Source: an uncultured Cyclobacteriaceae bacterium (GTDB lineage: Bacteria > Bacteroidota > Bacteroidia > Cytophagales > Cyclobacteriaceae). From it: a DNA stretch of 33,605 bases. Below are positions 15,106 to 23,472 of this stretch, one piece after another. The stretch spans positions 1 to 33,605 of the forward strand of contig CALGOB010000053.1 of the NCBI GenBank assembly GCA_937958005.1. Direction: 5' to 3'. Positions within the stretch are counted from its first letter, which is position 1. Each line of letters opens with the position of its first letter. The notes beneath the pieces were generated by a model that was not told where the DNA came from, did not search any database, and saw nothing but the letters and a program-made list of their open reading frames with translations. Both the position numbers and the translations under genes were made by a program.

Positions 15106-18100
15106 TTAACCACAGTATTCTTCTATTAGCTTAAATAAAGTAGTTTTATCAATGGGTTTGGATAAATGAGCATTCATTCCAGCTTCTAGGCATTCATTTC
15201 TATCTGATTGCATAGCATAAGCAGTTAAAGCAATAATGGGGGTTTCTTTATTTACACTACTCAAAACGCGAGTTTTTCTAGTCACCTCCAAACCATCCAA
15301 ATAAGGCATTTGAACATCCATAAACACTAGGTCATATTTCTTTTTTCCTAAAGTTTCCAAGGCTTCTTTACCGTCTTTGGCTATTGTCAATTTCGGGAAT
15401 TTCTTCCCTACTAAACGAGTAAAAACCATGCGGTTAATTTCATTATCTTCAGCTAGTAAAACCTCTAAATCATCATAAACCAAGTTGCTTGACTTTTCCG
15501 AATCACTTGAATTCTTTTCAATAACATGCTCTAGGCCTCCAATAGCATATCCCAACTGCAACTTGAGTCTCTTTATATCTATAGGCTTTTTAAGATAACT
15601 AATCATGCTTCCATTCTTTCCATAATCCGATTCATTAGTCAGGTTAGAGATAGGATCTAGAATAATGACTTTTAATAGGTGGTTTTGTAATATTTCATGG
15701 GCTATATCTGTTCCTATTTTCCCATCCACATAATGATCTATAAGTACTAGGTCATAATCGACCTTTTCATCATCAAAAATCTTCAATACCTCATTGACAT
15801 CAGCAAACGATTCTGCGATTACCCCCCATCTACTCATTAATTCCTTCATTAGCTTTCTACTGCTTTCATTACTATCAAGAATCAATACCTTTTTCCCCCT
15901 CAAGTTTATAACCCCATTTAATTCCTCTTCAATGAGGCCATCTGGTGTGACTATTGGTAAAGTAAAGCTAAAAGTACTCCCTTCTCCTAATATACTCTTC
16001 AGGACAATTTCACCTCCCATTAATTTTACAAGATTCTCACAAATCGTCAATCCCAAACCAGTCCCACCAAACTTTCGTGTGATGGATGTATCTGCTTGAG
16101 AGAAGCTCTCAAATACAACATTTGCCTTAGATGCCTCTATGCCAATCCCTGTATCTGCAACAGATATTTCAAGTATCAATTCATCACCAGCTAACAAATC
16201 AGAATTCTGTTTAGATAGATTCTTCACCCTCACAATAATTTCACCTGCTGAAGTAAATTTGACTGAATTACCAATGAGATTCATCAAAACTTGCCTGAGT
16301 CGTACAGGGTCTGTACTTACGTTAACTGGTACATTTTTATCTATGGCCACCAAAATCTCTATATCTTTCTCAACAGCTGAAACAGCAAAAGACTGGCTGA
16401 CATTATTGATTAATTCAATAAGATTAAATGTAGACTTTTCAATAACCAATTTACCCGCTTCTATTTTAGAAAAATCAAGTATGTCATTAATGATACTCAC
16501 TAAAGATTCACCTGATTGTTTGACAATTTGCAAGTAATGTCTCTGTTGCATACTTTCACTAGCTTCTAAGGCCAGTTCAGTCATACCGATCATACCATTC
16601 ATCGGGGTTCTGATTTCGTGACTCATATTCGCTAAAAAGTTACTTTTTGCTAAACTCGCTTCTTCAGCTTTGCTTTTTGCTGCTATAAGCTCTTCTGTAC
16701 GATCTCTCACCCGATCTTCTAACACTCGGTTATCTTTCATCATCGAGTTAGTTTTGATTTTAATAATAATGATTATTAATATTATTACAAGTAAAATCAT
16801 CATGAAGATAAACCAAGCAGTTTGCCAAAACGGAGGAATTACATTGACAATGATTGAAGCACCTTCTTCATTCCAAATACCATCATTATTAGATGCTTTA
16901 ACTTTAAAGACATATTTCCCAGGACTTAAGGTAGTATAAGTGGCTGATTTACTATTTTGGACATAATTCCAATCTTTATCCACTCCTTCCATCATGTAAG
17001 CATATTGATTCTTATTACTTTTAGTATAATTGATCGCGATGTATTCAAAAGTGATAATATTTTGGGAATGATCTAAAAAAATTTCTTTCGTAGATGAAAC
17101 ATCTTTCGTTAGTATTTTTTGCTCTTCATTTCTAATATCTATTGATTTATTAAAAAGTTTTAAATCCGTAATGTACACAGGAGGCACATTCAAATTCTTT
17201 TTAATGCTCTCTGGCTGAAAAAGCTCAAAACCAATTGAGTTACCAAAAATTAATTCTCCATTTTTTGTTTTAATAGCAGCTCCCCTTCTAAAGAAATCTC
17301 CTACTAGACCATCTGATTGATCGTAATTAACAATATCCATTTTGATTAACTTGTTCCCTTTAAATATAGGTCTGCATTTTGATATCCCCCTTGTAGTAGC
17401 TACCCATAGGTTTCCTTGGTCATCTTCAACCATGGACAAACAAGAATTTCCACCTAACCCATCAGTTTTATCTATCGAAACAAAATCATCAGTTTCTTTT
17501 TGGTACAAATTCAATCCACCTTCTACTGTACCAATCCAAACTCTTCCTTCAATGTCTATATAAACCGTATTAATATAATTGTGACTAATGCTGGTAGAGT
17601 CATCTTCTGCATTGTAATACCTTCTTACTGAACTTATTTCGTTAGACTCATCAAATTCTATTTTATTAAGACCATAAGCAGTAGCTACCCATAGATTTCC
17701 ATCATGATCATATTCCACATCCACTATTCCTGAATAGGTTATATATATATCATCATCTCTTTCCTCACTTCCTATATGAGAAAATTTTCCCGTCTTACTA
17801 TTGTAATAATCCAACTTCTCTTGCCAAATACCAACCCAATAATTCCCTGGTGCTTTAGGGTCAAATGCTAAGTCCATAGCCCTATTTCCCGATAGCGAAC
17901 TGGGGTCATTTGGATCATGCATGATTGTTTGAAAAAGATCTGTAGATAGATCATATATGGAAATCCCCCCACCCCAAGTAGTAAAATATAAATTTTCTTG
18001 TTCGTCAACCTTCATTGAAACAATGGCATTAGAAGACAGGCTATTTTTGTTGTTGGGATCATGCAGAAAACTGATAGACTCTTCCTTTTCTTTATTGTAC

Positions 18101-19257
18101 AAGTGAAACCCAAATCCATCTGTTGCCAAGCATAAATCTCCATTTGAAAGTTCACTTACACCTTCTACCACCATACTTGCTTCAAAATCCATTGCAAATT
18201 GCGATACGTGACCAAAATCCTTTAAATAAGGATCTATCACATTGAGCCCATTAATATATGCACCAGTCCATATTCTACCAGCATGATCCTCATTAATTGA
18301 CCAAATGGATTTATTACTAGAAGGTTTCTTAGTAGGATCAATCAAGGGATAACGTTCAACTTGTTTTGAATCTGGATGAAACTTATATAATCCACCATTT
18401 TCAACACCAATCCACAATAAACCATCTGAGCTACTAAACAAATTAAGTATTAGTTCCTTAAGGTATTGATCCCCTTTACTTTTGTCTTTTAAGTAAGATT
18501 GGAAGAAATATTTTCCTTCGGGATTAATTTCAACTTCCCATAATCCATTTCCAAGAGTTGCTATCCATACAGATCCATTTTTATCATTTACAATTCCCCT
18601 AACCTTTGCCTGCGGAAAAGAAACTGCAAAATAAGAAGGATCTGAGCTGTCAATTAAGCGGTCGCGACTCATATCATATAGGAATAATTTAGACCCCCCT
18701 ATCCAAATGTTACCATTTACATCCTCTGATATATTTTTTATATAAGTACCTGACAAGAACCTGTTGATAATTTCTTTTGATTCTTTATCAATGACAAAAA
18801 CACCCTGATTAGTAGCTGCCCAAATCTGCCCTTTACGATCTTCCAATAAATCTAATACGTTCGTATTTGAGAGGTCAAATTTATCTTCAGTTTTTGAAAA
18901 ACTACTAAAATTATCAAATTCCCTATTATAGATATTAATTCCACCTCCATTTGTCCCTATCCAAATTTCATTTTCATTTACTTCATAAAGACATAATATA
19001 AAAGAATTGTTTAAGCTGGATGAATCATTGGTATCTGTAGAATATATTTTAAAAGAATCACCATTAAATCTATTTAATCCATTCTCTGTTCCTGCCCAGA
19101 TATATTCTTTCGAATCTTCTAAAATGCAAATAATACTTACATTAGATAGGCCCTCAAAAAAATTTGAAACCAAGTAATGCTTATTTTCTATTTGCTGTGC
19201 TGAAAGTGAGGTAAAGAAAAAACATATTAAAAAATGGATAGTCAATTTTTTATGCAT
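15106..19257 (-). CDS. Hybrid two-component sensor kinase with periplasmic beta-propeller and two receiver domains
   Basis: A 1383-residue inner-membrane signalling protein. A signal peptide (MHKKLTIHFLICFFFTSLSAQ) leads into about 14 Reg_prop propeller repeats (WAGTENGLNRF, IWIGTNGGGINIY, LWVATAYGLNKI and similar) up to about residue 690. A Y_Y_Y domain follows (YAYMMEGVDKDW...YTTLSPGKYVFKVKASN, about 745-800), then one membrane helix (FIFMMILLVIILIIIIIKI). The cytoplasmic part has HisKA with phosphorylatable H880 in MSHEIRTPMNG; HATPase_c with N-box NLIGNSVKFT, DTGIGI and GTGLGL; receiver 1 with D1174 (LIDHYVDG), somewhat degenerate; and canonical receiver 2 with D1314 (FMDVQMPYLDG) and SKPID. 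Classic HTCS proteins end in an AraC-type HTH; this one does not, so it needs a phosphotransfer partner elsewhere. Start taken at 19257 for the signal peptide; an upstream ATG at 19302 is open. The stop lies in the TTTAA beside element A2. Confidence 0.93.
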   Translation of the reverse strand: MHKKLTIHFLICFFFTSLSAQQIENKHYLVSNFFEGLSNVSIICILEDSKEYIWAGTENGLNRFNGDSFKIYSTDTNDSSSLNNSFILCLYEVNENEIWIGTNGGGINIYNREFDNFSSFSKTEDKFDLSNTNVLDLLEDRKGQIWAATNQGVFVIDKESKEIINRFLSGTYIKNISEDVNGNIWIGGSKLFLYDMSRDRLIDSSDPSYFAVSFPQAKVRGIVNDKNGSVWIATLGNGLWEVEINPEGKYFFQSYLKDKSKGDQYLKELILNLFSSSDGLLWIGVENGGLYKFHPDSKQVERYPLIDPTKKPSSNKSIWSINEDHAGRIWTGAYINGLNVIDPYLKDFGHVSQFAMDFEASMVVEGVSELSNGDLCLATDGFGFHLYNKEKEESISFLHDPNNKNSLSSNAIVSMKVDEQENLYFTTWGGGISIYDLSTDLFQTIMHDPNDPSSLSGNRAMDLAFDPKAPGNYWVGIWQEKLDYYNSKTGKFSHIGSEERDDDIYITYSGIVDVEYDHDGNLWVATAYGLNKIEFDESNEISSVRRYYNAEDDSTSISHNYINTVYIDIEGRVWIGTVEGGLNLYQKETDDFVSIDKTDGLGGNSCLSMVEDDQGNLWVATTRGISKCRPIFKGNKLIKMDIVNYDQSDGLVGDFFRRGAAIKTKNGELIFGNSIGFELFQPESIKKNLNVPPVYITDLKLFNKSIDIRNEEQKILTKDVSSTKEIFLDHSQNIITFEYIAINYTKSNKNQYAYMMEGVDKDWNYVQNSKSATYTTLSPGKYVFKVKASNNDGIWNEEGASIIVNVIPPFWQTAWFIFMMILLVIILIIIIIKIKTNSMMKDNRVLEDRVRDRTEELIAAKSKAEEASLAKSNFLANMSHEIRTPMNGMIGMTELALEASESMQQRHYLQIVKQSGESLVSIINDILDFSKIEAGKLVIEKSTFNLIELINNVSQSFAVSAVEKDIEILVAIDKNVPVNVSTDPVRLRQVLMNLIGNSVKFTSAGEIIVRVKNLSKQNSDLLAGDELILEISVADTGIGIEASKANVVFESFSQADTSITRKFGGTGLGLTICENLVKLMGGEIVLKSILGEGSTFSFTLPIVTPDGLIEEELNGVINLRGKKVLILDSNESSRKLMKELMSRWGVIAESFADVNEVLKIFDDEKVDYDLVLIDHYVDGKIGTDIAHEILQNHLLKVIILDPISNLTNESDYGKNGSMISYLKKPIDIKRLKLQLGYAIGGLEHVIEKNSSDSEKSSNLVYDDLEVLLAEDNEINRMVFTRLVGKKFPKLTIAKDGKEALETLGKKKYDLVFMDVQMPYLDGLEVTRKTRVLSSVNKETPIIALTAYAMQSDRNECLEAGMNAHLSKPIDKTTLFKLIEEYCG

Positions 19258-19477
19258 AGTAATTTTTGATTCGCTTAAATCAATAGAGACTAAAAATCTC
19301 ATTTCATAAAACTACTAATAAATCTGGATATTCTCTGGTAAAAAATTTATCAATGGATAAAATTAATTAGTATCAATCAAAGAATATACTCTCAAATTCT
19401 AAACAATATACCTATTCTGCAAATTCAGTAAGAAATGTACTATTCAAAGCTAGGCTTCTTAATAAAAACCAAAACAA

Positions 19478-19675
19478 AATGAACCGACCCAAGGGTATGG
19501 ACTTCCTATCTATGGGCAATAATTTAGCCCAAATGATGCAATAGAAATTTGATGCAAACCATAACTAACAATCATTTATGATTTTCTCTTAAAAGTCAAA
19601 TGCATCATTTAAGTTTAATAATCGACTTAAGAGTCGGGGCGCCCGGCCAGGGGAATTAATATCCCTTAGGGATTC
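19478..19675. repeat. Family C repeat, copy C2, interrupted by element A3
   Basis: The left part (AATGAACCGACCCAAGGGTATGG...CTATGGGCAATAATTTA) and right part (TAATCGACTTAAGAGTCGGGG...ATATCCCTTAGGGATT) together make one family C unit collinear with C3. The join in C3 reads GGCAATAATTTAATGATCGAC. In C2 an 86-bp family A derivative sits at exactly that TTTAA. This copy keeps the GC-rich block GGGGCGCCCGGCCAGGGG. Confidence 0.8.
19528..19613. repeat. Family A deletion derivative, copy A3, nested in C2
   Basis: An 86-bp element in reverse orientation relative to A1/A2. Its ends are GCCCAAATGATGCA and TGCATCATTTAAG. Flanks are TTTAG (19523-19527) and TTTAA (19614-19618); the uninterrupted target in C3 has one TTTAA. 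It equals A1 with 90 bp removed between the internal direct repeats TAAATGGCTGTTAG and TAAATGACTGTTAG: 176 minus 90 is 86. Confidence 0.85.
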
Positions 19676-19684
19676 AAGGCTTGC

Positions 19685-19875
19685 TATACTAATTTGGGTA
19701 TAAAAGAGCGTATTAGATCTTGTGATTAATTTTTATTGAAAAAAGTGGGGCGTCCGAGGTGATGCGGCCAAGGCTAAAAATAAACCTGTAGCAAGGCTAG
19801 AGAAAGGCTTTTTAACGCACTGCAATGAAAAATTAACAGGAAGATAAACGGTGTTTTATATCTAAATTGGTATTA
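19685..19875. repeat. Family E inverted-repeat element (tentative)
   Basis: The left end ATACTAATTTGGGTATAAAA and the reverse complement of the right end ATACCAATTTAGATATAAAA agree at 17 of 20 positions, with about 190 bp between outer ends. A single matching end occurs near 14828-14846. The interior contains a GC-rich stretch and no gene. Borders are approximate. Confidence 0.4.
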
Positions 19876-20101
19876 CTTTGAACTTATCACAAACATGTTT
19901 AAATATTAATAAAATCAGATAAATAGCTAGTATATCAAGAACTAATTTATATCCTTCGAAAATAAATTCATCTTTTTTTTGGCTTATCCATTTCGAAGTT
20001 TGAGCTTCTAATGAAATAGAAAAAAATATGAATATTCTTATTACCAGCAATAATAAAAAGTATTCAATCCCAACCCGAGGGTAAGGAGTATCTATGGGCA
20101 A
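19862..20101 (-). CDS. Doubtful 79-codon membrane-protein-like frame between two repeats
   Basis: The translation has two hydrophobic segments (YFLLLLVIRIFIFFSISL and VLDILAIYLILLIFKHV) separated by a charged stretch, which would suit a small membrane protein. However, its first 13 residues (MPIDTPYPRVGIE) come from a family C repeat, where the same reading occurs in other copies, and its last codons and TAG stop come from the end of element E. No internal ATG offers a repeat-free start. It may be the remains of a gene squeezed between repeats or a chance frame. Confidence 0.2.
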   Translation of the reverse strand: MPIDTPYPRVGIEYFLLLLVIRIFIFFSISLEAQTSKWISQKKDEFIFEGYKLVLDILAIYLILLIFKHVCDKFKVIPI

Positions 20102-20195
20102 TCATTTAATGACGGGTTCAGCACATCCGCTAGGAAACTCATAGCGCTCCCGAAAGAGTCAGAGGTGATTAACCAAGGAGTTAATAAGACTTAGG
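20060..20195. repeat. Family C-related repeat, variant C5
   Basis: Starts CAATCCCAACCCGAGGGTAAGG and continues through TATCTATGGGCAATCATTTAATGA, as in family C. It then diverges into TCAGCACATCCGCTAGGAAACT, which is shared with the variant at 25320-25450 (TCAGCGCCTCCGCAAGGAAGCT). This defines a second subfamily of C. Borders are approximate. Confidence 0.55.
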
Positions 20196-20196
20196 T

Positions 20197-20293
20197 AATG
20201 AACCAACCCCGACCCAAGGGTACGGGGTATCTATGGGCAATAATTTAATGATCGACTCAAGAGTCGGGGAATTAATATCCCTTAGGGATTAAA
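20197..20293. repeat. Family C repeat, copy C3 (short form)
   Basis: A 97-bp uninterrupted unit: AATGAACCAACCCCGACCC at the left, CTATGGGCAATAATTTAATGATCGACTC in the middle, and AATTAATATCCCTTAGGGATTAAA at the right. It lacks the 14-bp GC-rich segment present in C1 and C2 and provides the empty target for the A3 insertion. Nearly identical to C4 in inverse orientation. Confidence 0.8.
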
Positions 20294-20446
20294 TTCGTAT
20301 TATCCATTAGAAATTTGATACAAACGATAATTATCAGTCATTTAATCACTTAAGCCCTGATTTCCCACTTATCATAATGGAGACTACACCTGCTTAATAA
20401 ATAAGAATTTAAGCTACTATCTAAGTCTAATGCATGATGGGAGTTA
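20294..20446. repeat. Diverged family A element, copy A4
   Basis: Opposite orientation to A1. Recognisable blocks are CATTAGAAATTTGATACAAACG at the left; AGTCATTTAATCACTTAA and CATAATGGAGACTAC inside; and CTAAGTCTAATGCATGATGGGAG followed by TTAAA at the right. It abuts C3 directly and appears much older than A1/A2. Confidence 0.55.
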
Positions 20447-20493
20447 AATTACTTCTGTCCTTATTAGTTTTACACACAACATAAATCAAAACA

Positions 20494-20889
20494 ATGAATA
20501 GCACTCAAATTAAAATTCCTACCATAACAACAGACAGCTCATTTATCAGCATATTTTCAACTGAAGTATTTCAAAAAGAAATAAAAGGAGGTATGATTTT
20601 ATCTGGAAGAATAGATGCACTAAATTTCCGTCTAAGGGAAAGCGAAGTAGGCTATAAAAGCAGTTTTCATGTTGCAGGAGATCCCACAATGATCATTATT
20701 CAACAAGGGATTTTAAGAATTACCTTGCAAAATAGTACCTATTTAGATTTTAGACCAGGAGACGTATTCATTGCAAAAGATTATTTACCAAGTGAAGTTG
20801 ACTTTGATACAAACATACATGGTCATCAGGCTTCAGTGATAGGGAAACAAAATTTAAAAGCAACCCATATCAAATTAAGTCAATTGTAA
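20494..20889 (+). CDS. Cupin-fold-like small protein
   Basis: A 131-residue soluble protein with no signal peptide. The second half has a cupin-like beta pattern: MIIIQQGILRITLQNSTYLDFRPGDVFIAKDYLPSEVDFD, with the PGD turn between strands typical of cupin motif 2, and DTNIHGHQA near residues 109-117. Conserved metal-binding histidines of cupin motif 1 are not obvious, so it may be a non-catalytic cupin. It sits alone between a repeat-rich stretch and arginase on the same strand, 515 bp apart, so it is not clearly in an operon with it. Family assignment is by pattern only. Confidence 0.6.
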   Translation: MNSTQIKIPTITTDSSFISIFSTEVFQKEIKGGMILSGRIDALNFRLRESEVGYKSSFHVAGDPTMIIIQQGILRITLQNSTYLDFRPGDVFIAKDYLPSEVDFDTNIHGHQASVIGKQNLKATHIKLSQL

Positions 20890-20940
20890 TTATTGAATGA
20901 TAATATAAAATTAAGTAGACTCGGTTAACACCACTTTCGG

Positions 20941-21135
20941 CATTAAAATCGTAATGAGCTTATAAAGCTCAAAATTACAGAAATTTATGTTAGAGAATCA
21001 TTGTATGGCTATGGTAATCTAACAAACTCGTATTAAGTGATAGTAATGAAGAGACTTATTATCTGAATAGATCTTCCAATATTACTAAGCAAAGACAAGG
21101 TTTGTCATGAATAATGCAGGTCAATTCAATAATCG
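20941..21135. repeat. Family B repeat, copy B1
   Basis: Aligns with the reverse complement of B2 (25088-25262) through GAGCTTATAAAGCTCAAAATTACAG, TTATGTTAGA, GGCTATGGTAATCTAACAAACT, TTAAGTGATAGTAATGAAGAGACTTAT and the end TGAATAATGCAGG. It carries an extra stretch of about 35 bp before that end. The interior is a degenerate palindrome around TGTATGGCTATGG. Confidence 0.6.
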
Positions 21136-21293
21136 TCAGCATATTTCAAAAAACATACAAACTAGAATTTAACTCGCATGATGCACCAAAAACTCGGCCT
21201 GCAATGTAAGTTCATTTTTAGGTTCTACTAGGTTCTCAGTATTTAAATTCGAATAATTACTTTATAATTTTTTAGACAAAGCATTGTTTAGTT

Positions 21294-21324
21294 TTTCGTT
21301 TTCATTGATTAAATGATACTTTCG
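21294..21324 (+). promoter_or_regulatory. rocF: Candidate promoter upstream of arginase
   Basis: TACTTTCG at 21317-21324 followed by CAGC resembles the Bacteroidota -7 box TAnnTTTG with the frequent C variant. An imperfect TTTCG at 21294-21298 with an 18-bp spacer could serve as the -33 element. It lies 80 bp before the arginase ATG. Confidence 0.35.
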
Positions 21325-21404
21325 CAGCTAAGCTTTAAATTATTAATAAATTTTAAAAAAGCTTAATAAATTAATCCAATAAATTGCCTTTAAAATAAGA
21401 AAAC

Positions 21405-22364
21405 ATGTCAAATTTTAAGATAATTAAAAACAGATCAGATATTGGTGCTGGCACACGTGGTTCTGATATGGGAATTGATGCTATTGAAATAGCAGCTATC
21501 AACTCTGGTAATAATTACTTTACACTTTTTCCGCATGTTGATGTAGACACTCACAATGAAACTGTTTACAATAAAGTCAAAAATAATTTTGCAAAAAGAA
21601 TTACCCATGTAAGAGAACAATGTGAAAGAGTTTCCAACTCTGTTTCCAAGACCTTAAATGAAGGTTTTTTCCCTATTGTGCTTTCTGGTGATCATTCATC
21701 CGCACTCGGTACTATTAGCGGAATTAAAGCTAATTATCCAGACAAAAGATTAGGGGTAATTTGGGTAGATGCTCATGCCGATCTGCATTCACCTTATACT
21801 TCTCCTTCTGGGAATATCCATGGGATGCCACTAGCTGCGGGTTTAGGAGAAGACAATACCAATTTTCAAATCAATGAAGTAAAAGACCGAACCGAAGAAG
21901 AATGGGTGAAAATGAAAAACATTGGGGTTAATGGCCCTAAAATACTCCCTAATGACCTGATATTCTTTGGTGTCAGGGATACAGAAGAACCTGAAGATCA
22001 ACTAATGGAAGCCTTATCTATCCGTAATTATATGGTTCACGAAATAAGGTATAGAGGCCTCAAAAAATGCTTAGATGAAGCTATTCAACAATTAAATGCT
22101 TGTGACATACTTTATGTATCATTTGATGTAGACAGCTTGGATTGTGACTTGATCTCTAAAGGTACTGGAACACCAGTTTCAAAAGGCTTCGATCCACAAG
22201 AAGCAATTAGCATTATACGCTCTTTAATAGAAACTAAAAAAGTGGTTTGTTTAGAAGTTACCGAAGTAAACCCTTTATTGGATAACAAAGGAAATAAAAT
22301 GGCTGAAACTGCTTTTGAGGTGTTGGATGCCATTACCACTCATGCAATGAAACATAGCAATTAA
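21405..22364 (+). CDS. rocF: Arginase (ureohydrolase family)
   Basis: A 319-residue cytosolic binuclear manganese enzyme predicted to hydrolyse L-arginine to ornithine and urea. All ureohydrolase metal motifs are present: SGDHSSALG near residues 98-106, WVDAHADLHSPYTSPSGNIHGMPLA near 123-147, and YVSFDVDSLDCDLISKGTGTPVSKGF near 235-260, ending in CLEVTEVNP. The loop SPSGNIHGMPLA matches arginase rather than agmatinase, which supports the substrate call, although formiminoglutamase-like activity cannot be excluded by sight. The opening SGDH is a minor variation on the usual GGDH. The ATPase gene starts 46 bp downstream on the same strand, so the two may be cotranscribed, with no obvious functional tie. 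Confidence 0.93.
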   Translation: MSNFKIIKNRSDIGAGTRGSDMGIDAIEIAAINSGNNYFTLFPHVDVDTHNETVYNKVKNNFAKRITHVREQCERVSNSVSKTLNEGFFPIVLSGDHSSALGTISGIKANYPDKRLGVIWVDAHADLHSPYTSPSGNIHGMPLAAGLGEDNTNFQINEVKDRTEEEWVKMKNIGVNGPKILPNDLIFFGVRDTEEPEDQLMEALSIRNYMVHEIRYRGLKKCLDEAIQQLNACDILYVSFDVDSLDCDLISKGTGTPVSKGFDPQEAISIIRSLIETKKVVCLEVTEVNPLLDNKGNKMAETAFEVLDAITTHAMKHSN

Positions 22365-22410
22365 CCAAAGAAGTAAATAGTCCATTTCTAAAGGTTCAAA
22401 CTCTTTAATT

Positions 22411-23202
22411 ATGATTTATTACCAGGGTTTTCATATCTTAAAAAAAGAATCTTCTAAAGATCTATTTCCTTTTAATCTACCTATTTTTGAAAATCTCGAT
22501 GGCCTGTCGTTTAACAAGCCCATTACTATACTAGTAGGTGAAAACGGATCTGGTAAATCTACTTTAATGGAAAGTTTGGCTTTATCCATGAACCTGCCTG
22601 CAATAGGGAGTGAAAATCTTGAAAGAGACCCGTCTTTGAAAGATCTGATACATTTTTCAAACAATCTTAGAGGAAGCTGGAAACAAAAGGTATATCAAGG
22701 TTTTTTCTTTCGCGCCGAAGATTATTTTGGTTTTGTAAAAAGACTTAACCAATTAGATAAAGAATTACAGAATGACATTGTAGATTTTGAAAAGAAATTG
22801 ACTGGTTATGGACTGAAACAGGCTGTAGGTAGTACATTAGGTCAAAAAGAAGCTCTCAAGCGAAAATATGGGGATCTTAATAAAATTTCACATGGTCAAG
22901 GTTTCCTAAAAGTTCTGCAAGAAAGAATACAACCTGAAGGTATTTATCTCATAGACGAACCAGAAGCGGCTTTATCACCACAGCGCCAACTGAGTCTATA
23001 CACCTTACTCAAAAACATGGCCGAAGAAGCCAAATGTCAGTTTATCCTAGCTACACACTCTCCTATTCTTATGACGTTACCCAATAGTCAAATATTAGAA
23101 TTTGATGAAACCATTCAAGCAATTGGTTTTGAGCAAACAGAACATTTTTCTATCATGAAACAGTTTCTCAATAACCCAGAAGCTTTTACTAGGTTTTTAT
23201 AA
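22411..23202 (+). CDS. AAA/ABC-type ATPase, single-domain predicted ATP-binding protein
   Basis: A 263-residue soluble ATPase of the AAA_21/AAA_23 type. Walker A GENGSGKST lies near residues 44-52, the ABC-like signature SHGQGF near 167-172, Walker B GIYLIDEPEAALS near 182-194, with the catalytic Glu following the Asp, and the switch histidine in FILATHSPILM near 211-221. The short helical insertion between Walker A and the signature is much smaller than in SMC/RecF proteins. No membrane helices and no partner nuclease (for example TOPRIM) are present, which argues against an OLD- or Gabija-like defence system. Probably an orphan ATPase; its target is unknown. It follows arginase by 46 bp. 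Confidence 0.85.
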   Translation: MIYYQGFHILKKESSKDLFPFNLPIFENLDGLSFNKPITILVGENGSGKSTLMESLALSMNLPAIGSENLERDPSLKDLIHFSNNLRGSWKQKVYQGFFFRAEDYFGFVKRLNQLDKELQNDIVDFEKKLTGYGLKQAVGSTLGQKEALKRKYGDLNKISHGQGFLKVLQERIQPEGIYLIDEPEAALSPQRQLSLYTLLKNMAEEAKCQFILATHSPILMTLPNSQILEFDETIQAIGFEQTEHFSIMKQFLNNPEAFTRFL

Positions 23203-23237
23203 ACAACAATCGTAACTAGACTTAATTTTCGGGCTTA

Positions 23238-23334
23238 TTTAATCCCTAAGGGATATTAATTCCCCGACTCTTGAGTCGATCATTAAATTATTGCCCATAG
23301 ATACCCCGTACCCTTGGGTCGGGGTTGGTTCATT
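23238..23334. repeat. Family C repeat, copy C4 (short form, inverted)
   Basis: Nearly exact reverse complement of C3: TTTAATCCCTAAGGGATATTAAT ... GACTCTTGAGTCGATCATTAAATTATTGCCCATAGATACC ... GGGGTTGGTTCATT. It lies 35 bp after the ATPase stop. Like C3 it lacks the 14-bp GC-rich segment. Confidence 0.8.
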
Positions 23335-23472
23335 CCTATTATAGTTTATTAGCTAGCGTTTCAATATTTGGCAAAGTAATATAAAATAGCTAGCCTAATT
23401 TCACCAGTCATTAATCCATTTTAATCCATATAGGGTTTAAATTTTATAAAAAATATCTGAGAACTATTTATA

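Larger units (their letters stand above)
20890..21404. other. Repeat-rich gap between the cupin-like gene and arginase
   Basis: No gene is seen. It contains family B copy B1 (20941-21135) and near 21174 a lone end TTTAACTCGCATGATGCA that resembles the ends of families A and B. A candidate arginase promoter lies at the right side. Confidence 0.4.

Noticed and set aside
15794-17563. Several plus-strand frames of 73-132 codons opposite the hybrid kinase
   Set aside because: The minus-strand frame has continuous domain motifs here; the opposite frames have no recognisable features and follow from codon bias.
19478-20446. CRISPR array
   Set aside because: The repeats here are dispersed, of 86-200 bp, in both orientations and from different families; there is no regular repeat-spacer pattern and no cas gene.
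22411-23202. Defence-system ATPase (OLD, Gabija or retron-type effector)
   Set aside because: There is a single ATPase domain with no TOPRIM, nuclease, reverse transcriptase or partner gene; the neighbours are arginase and a MATE exporter.
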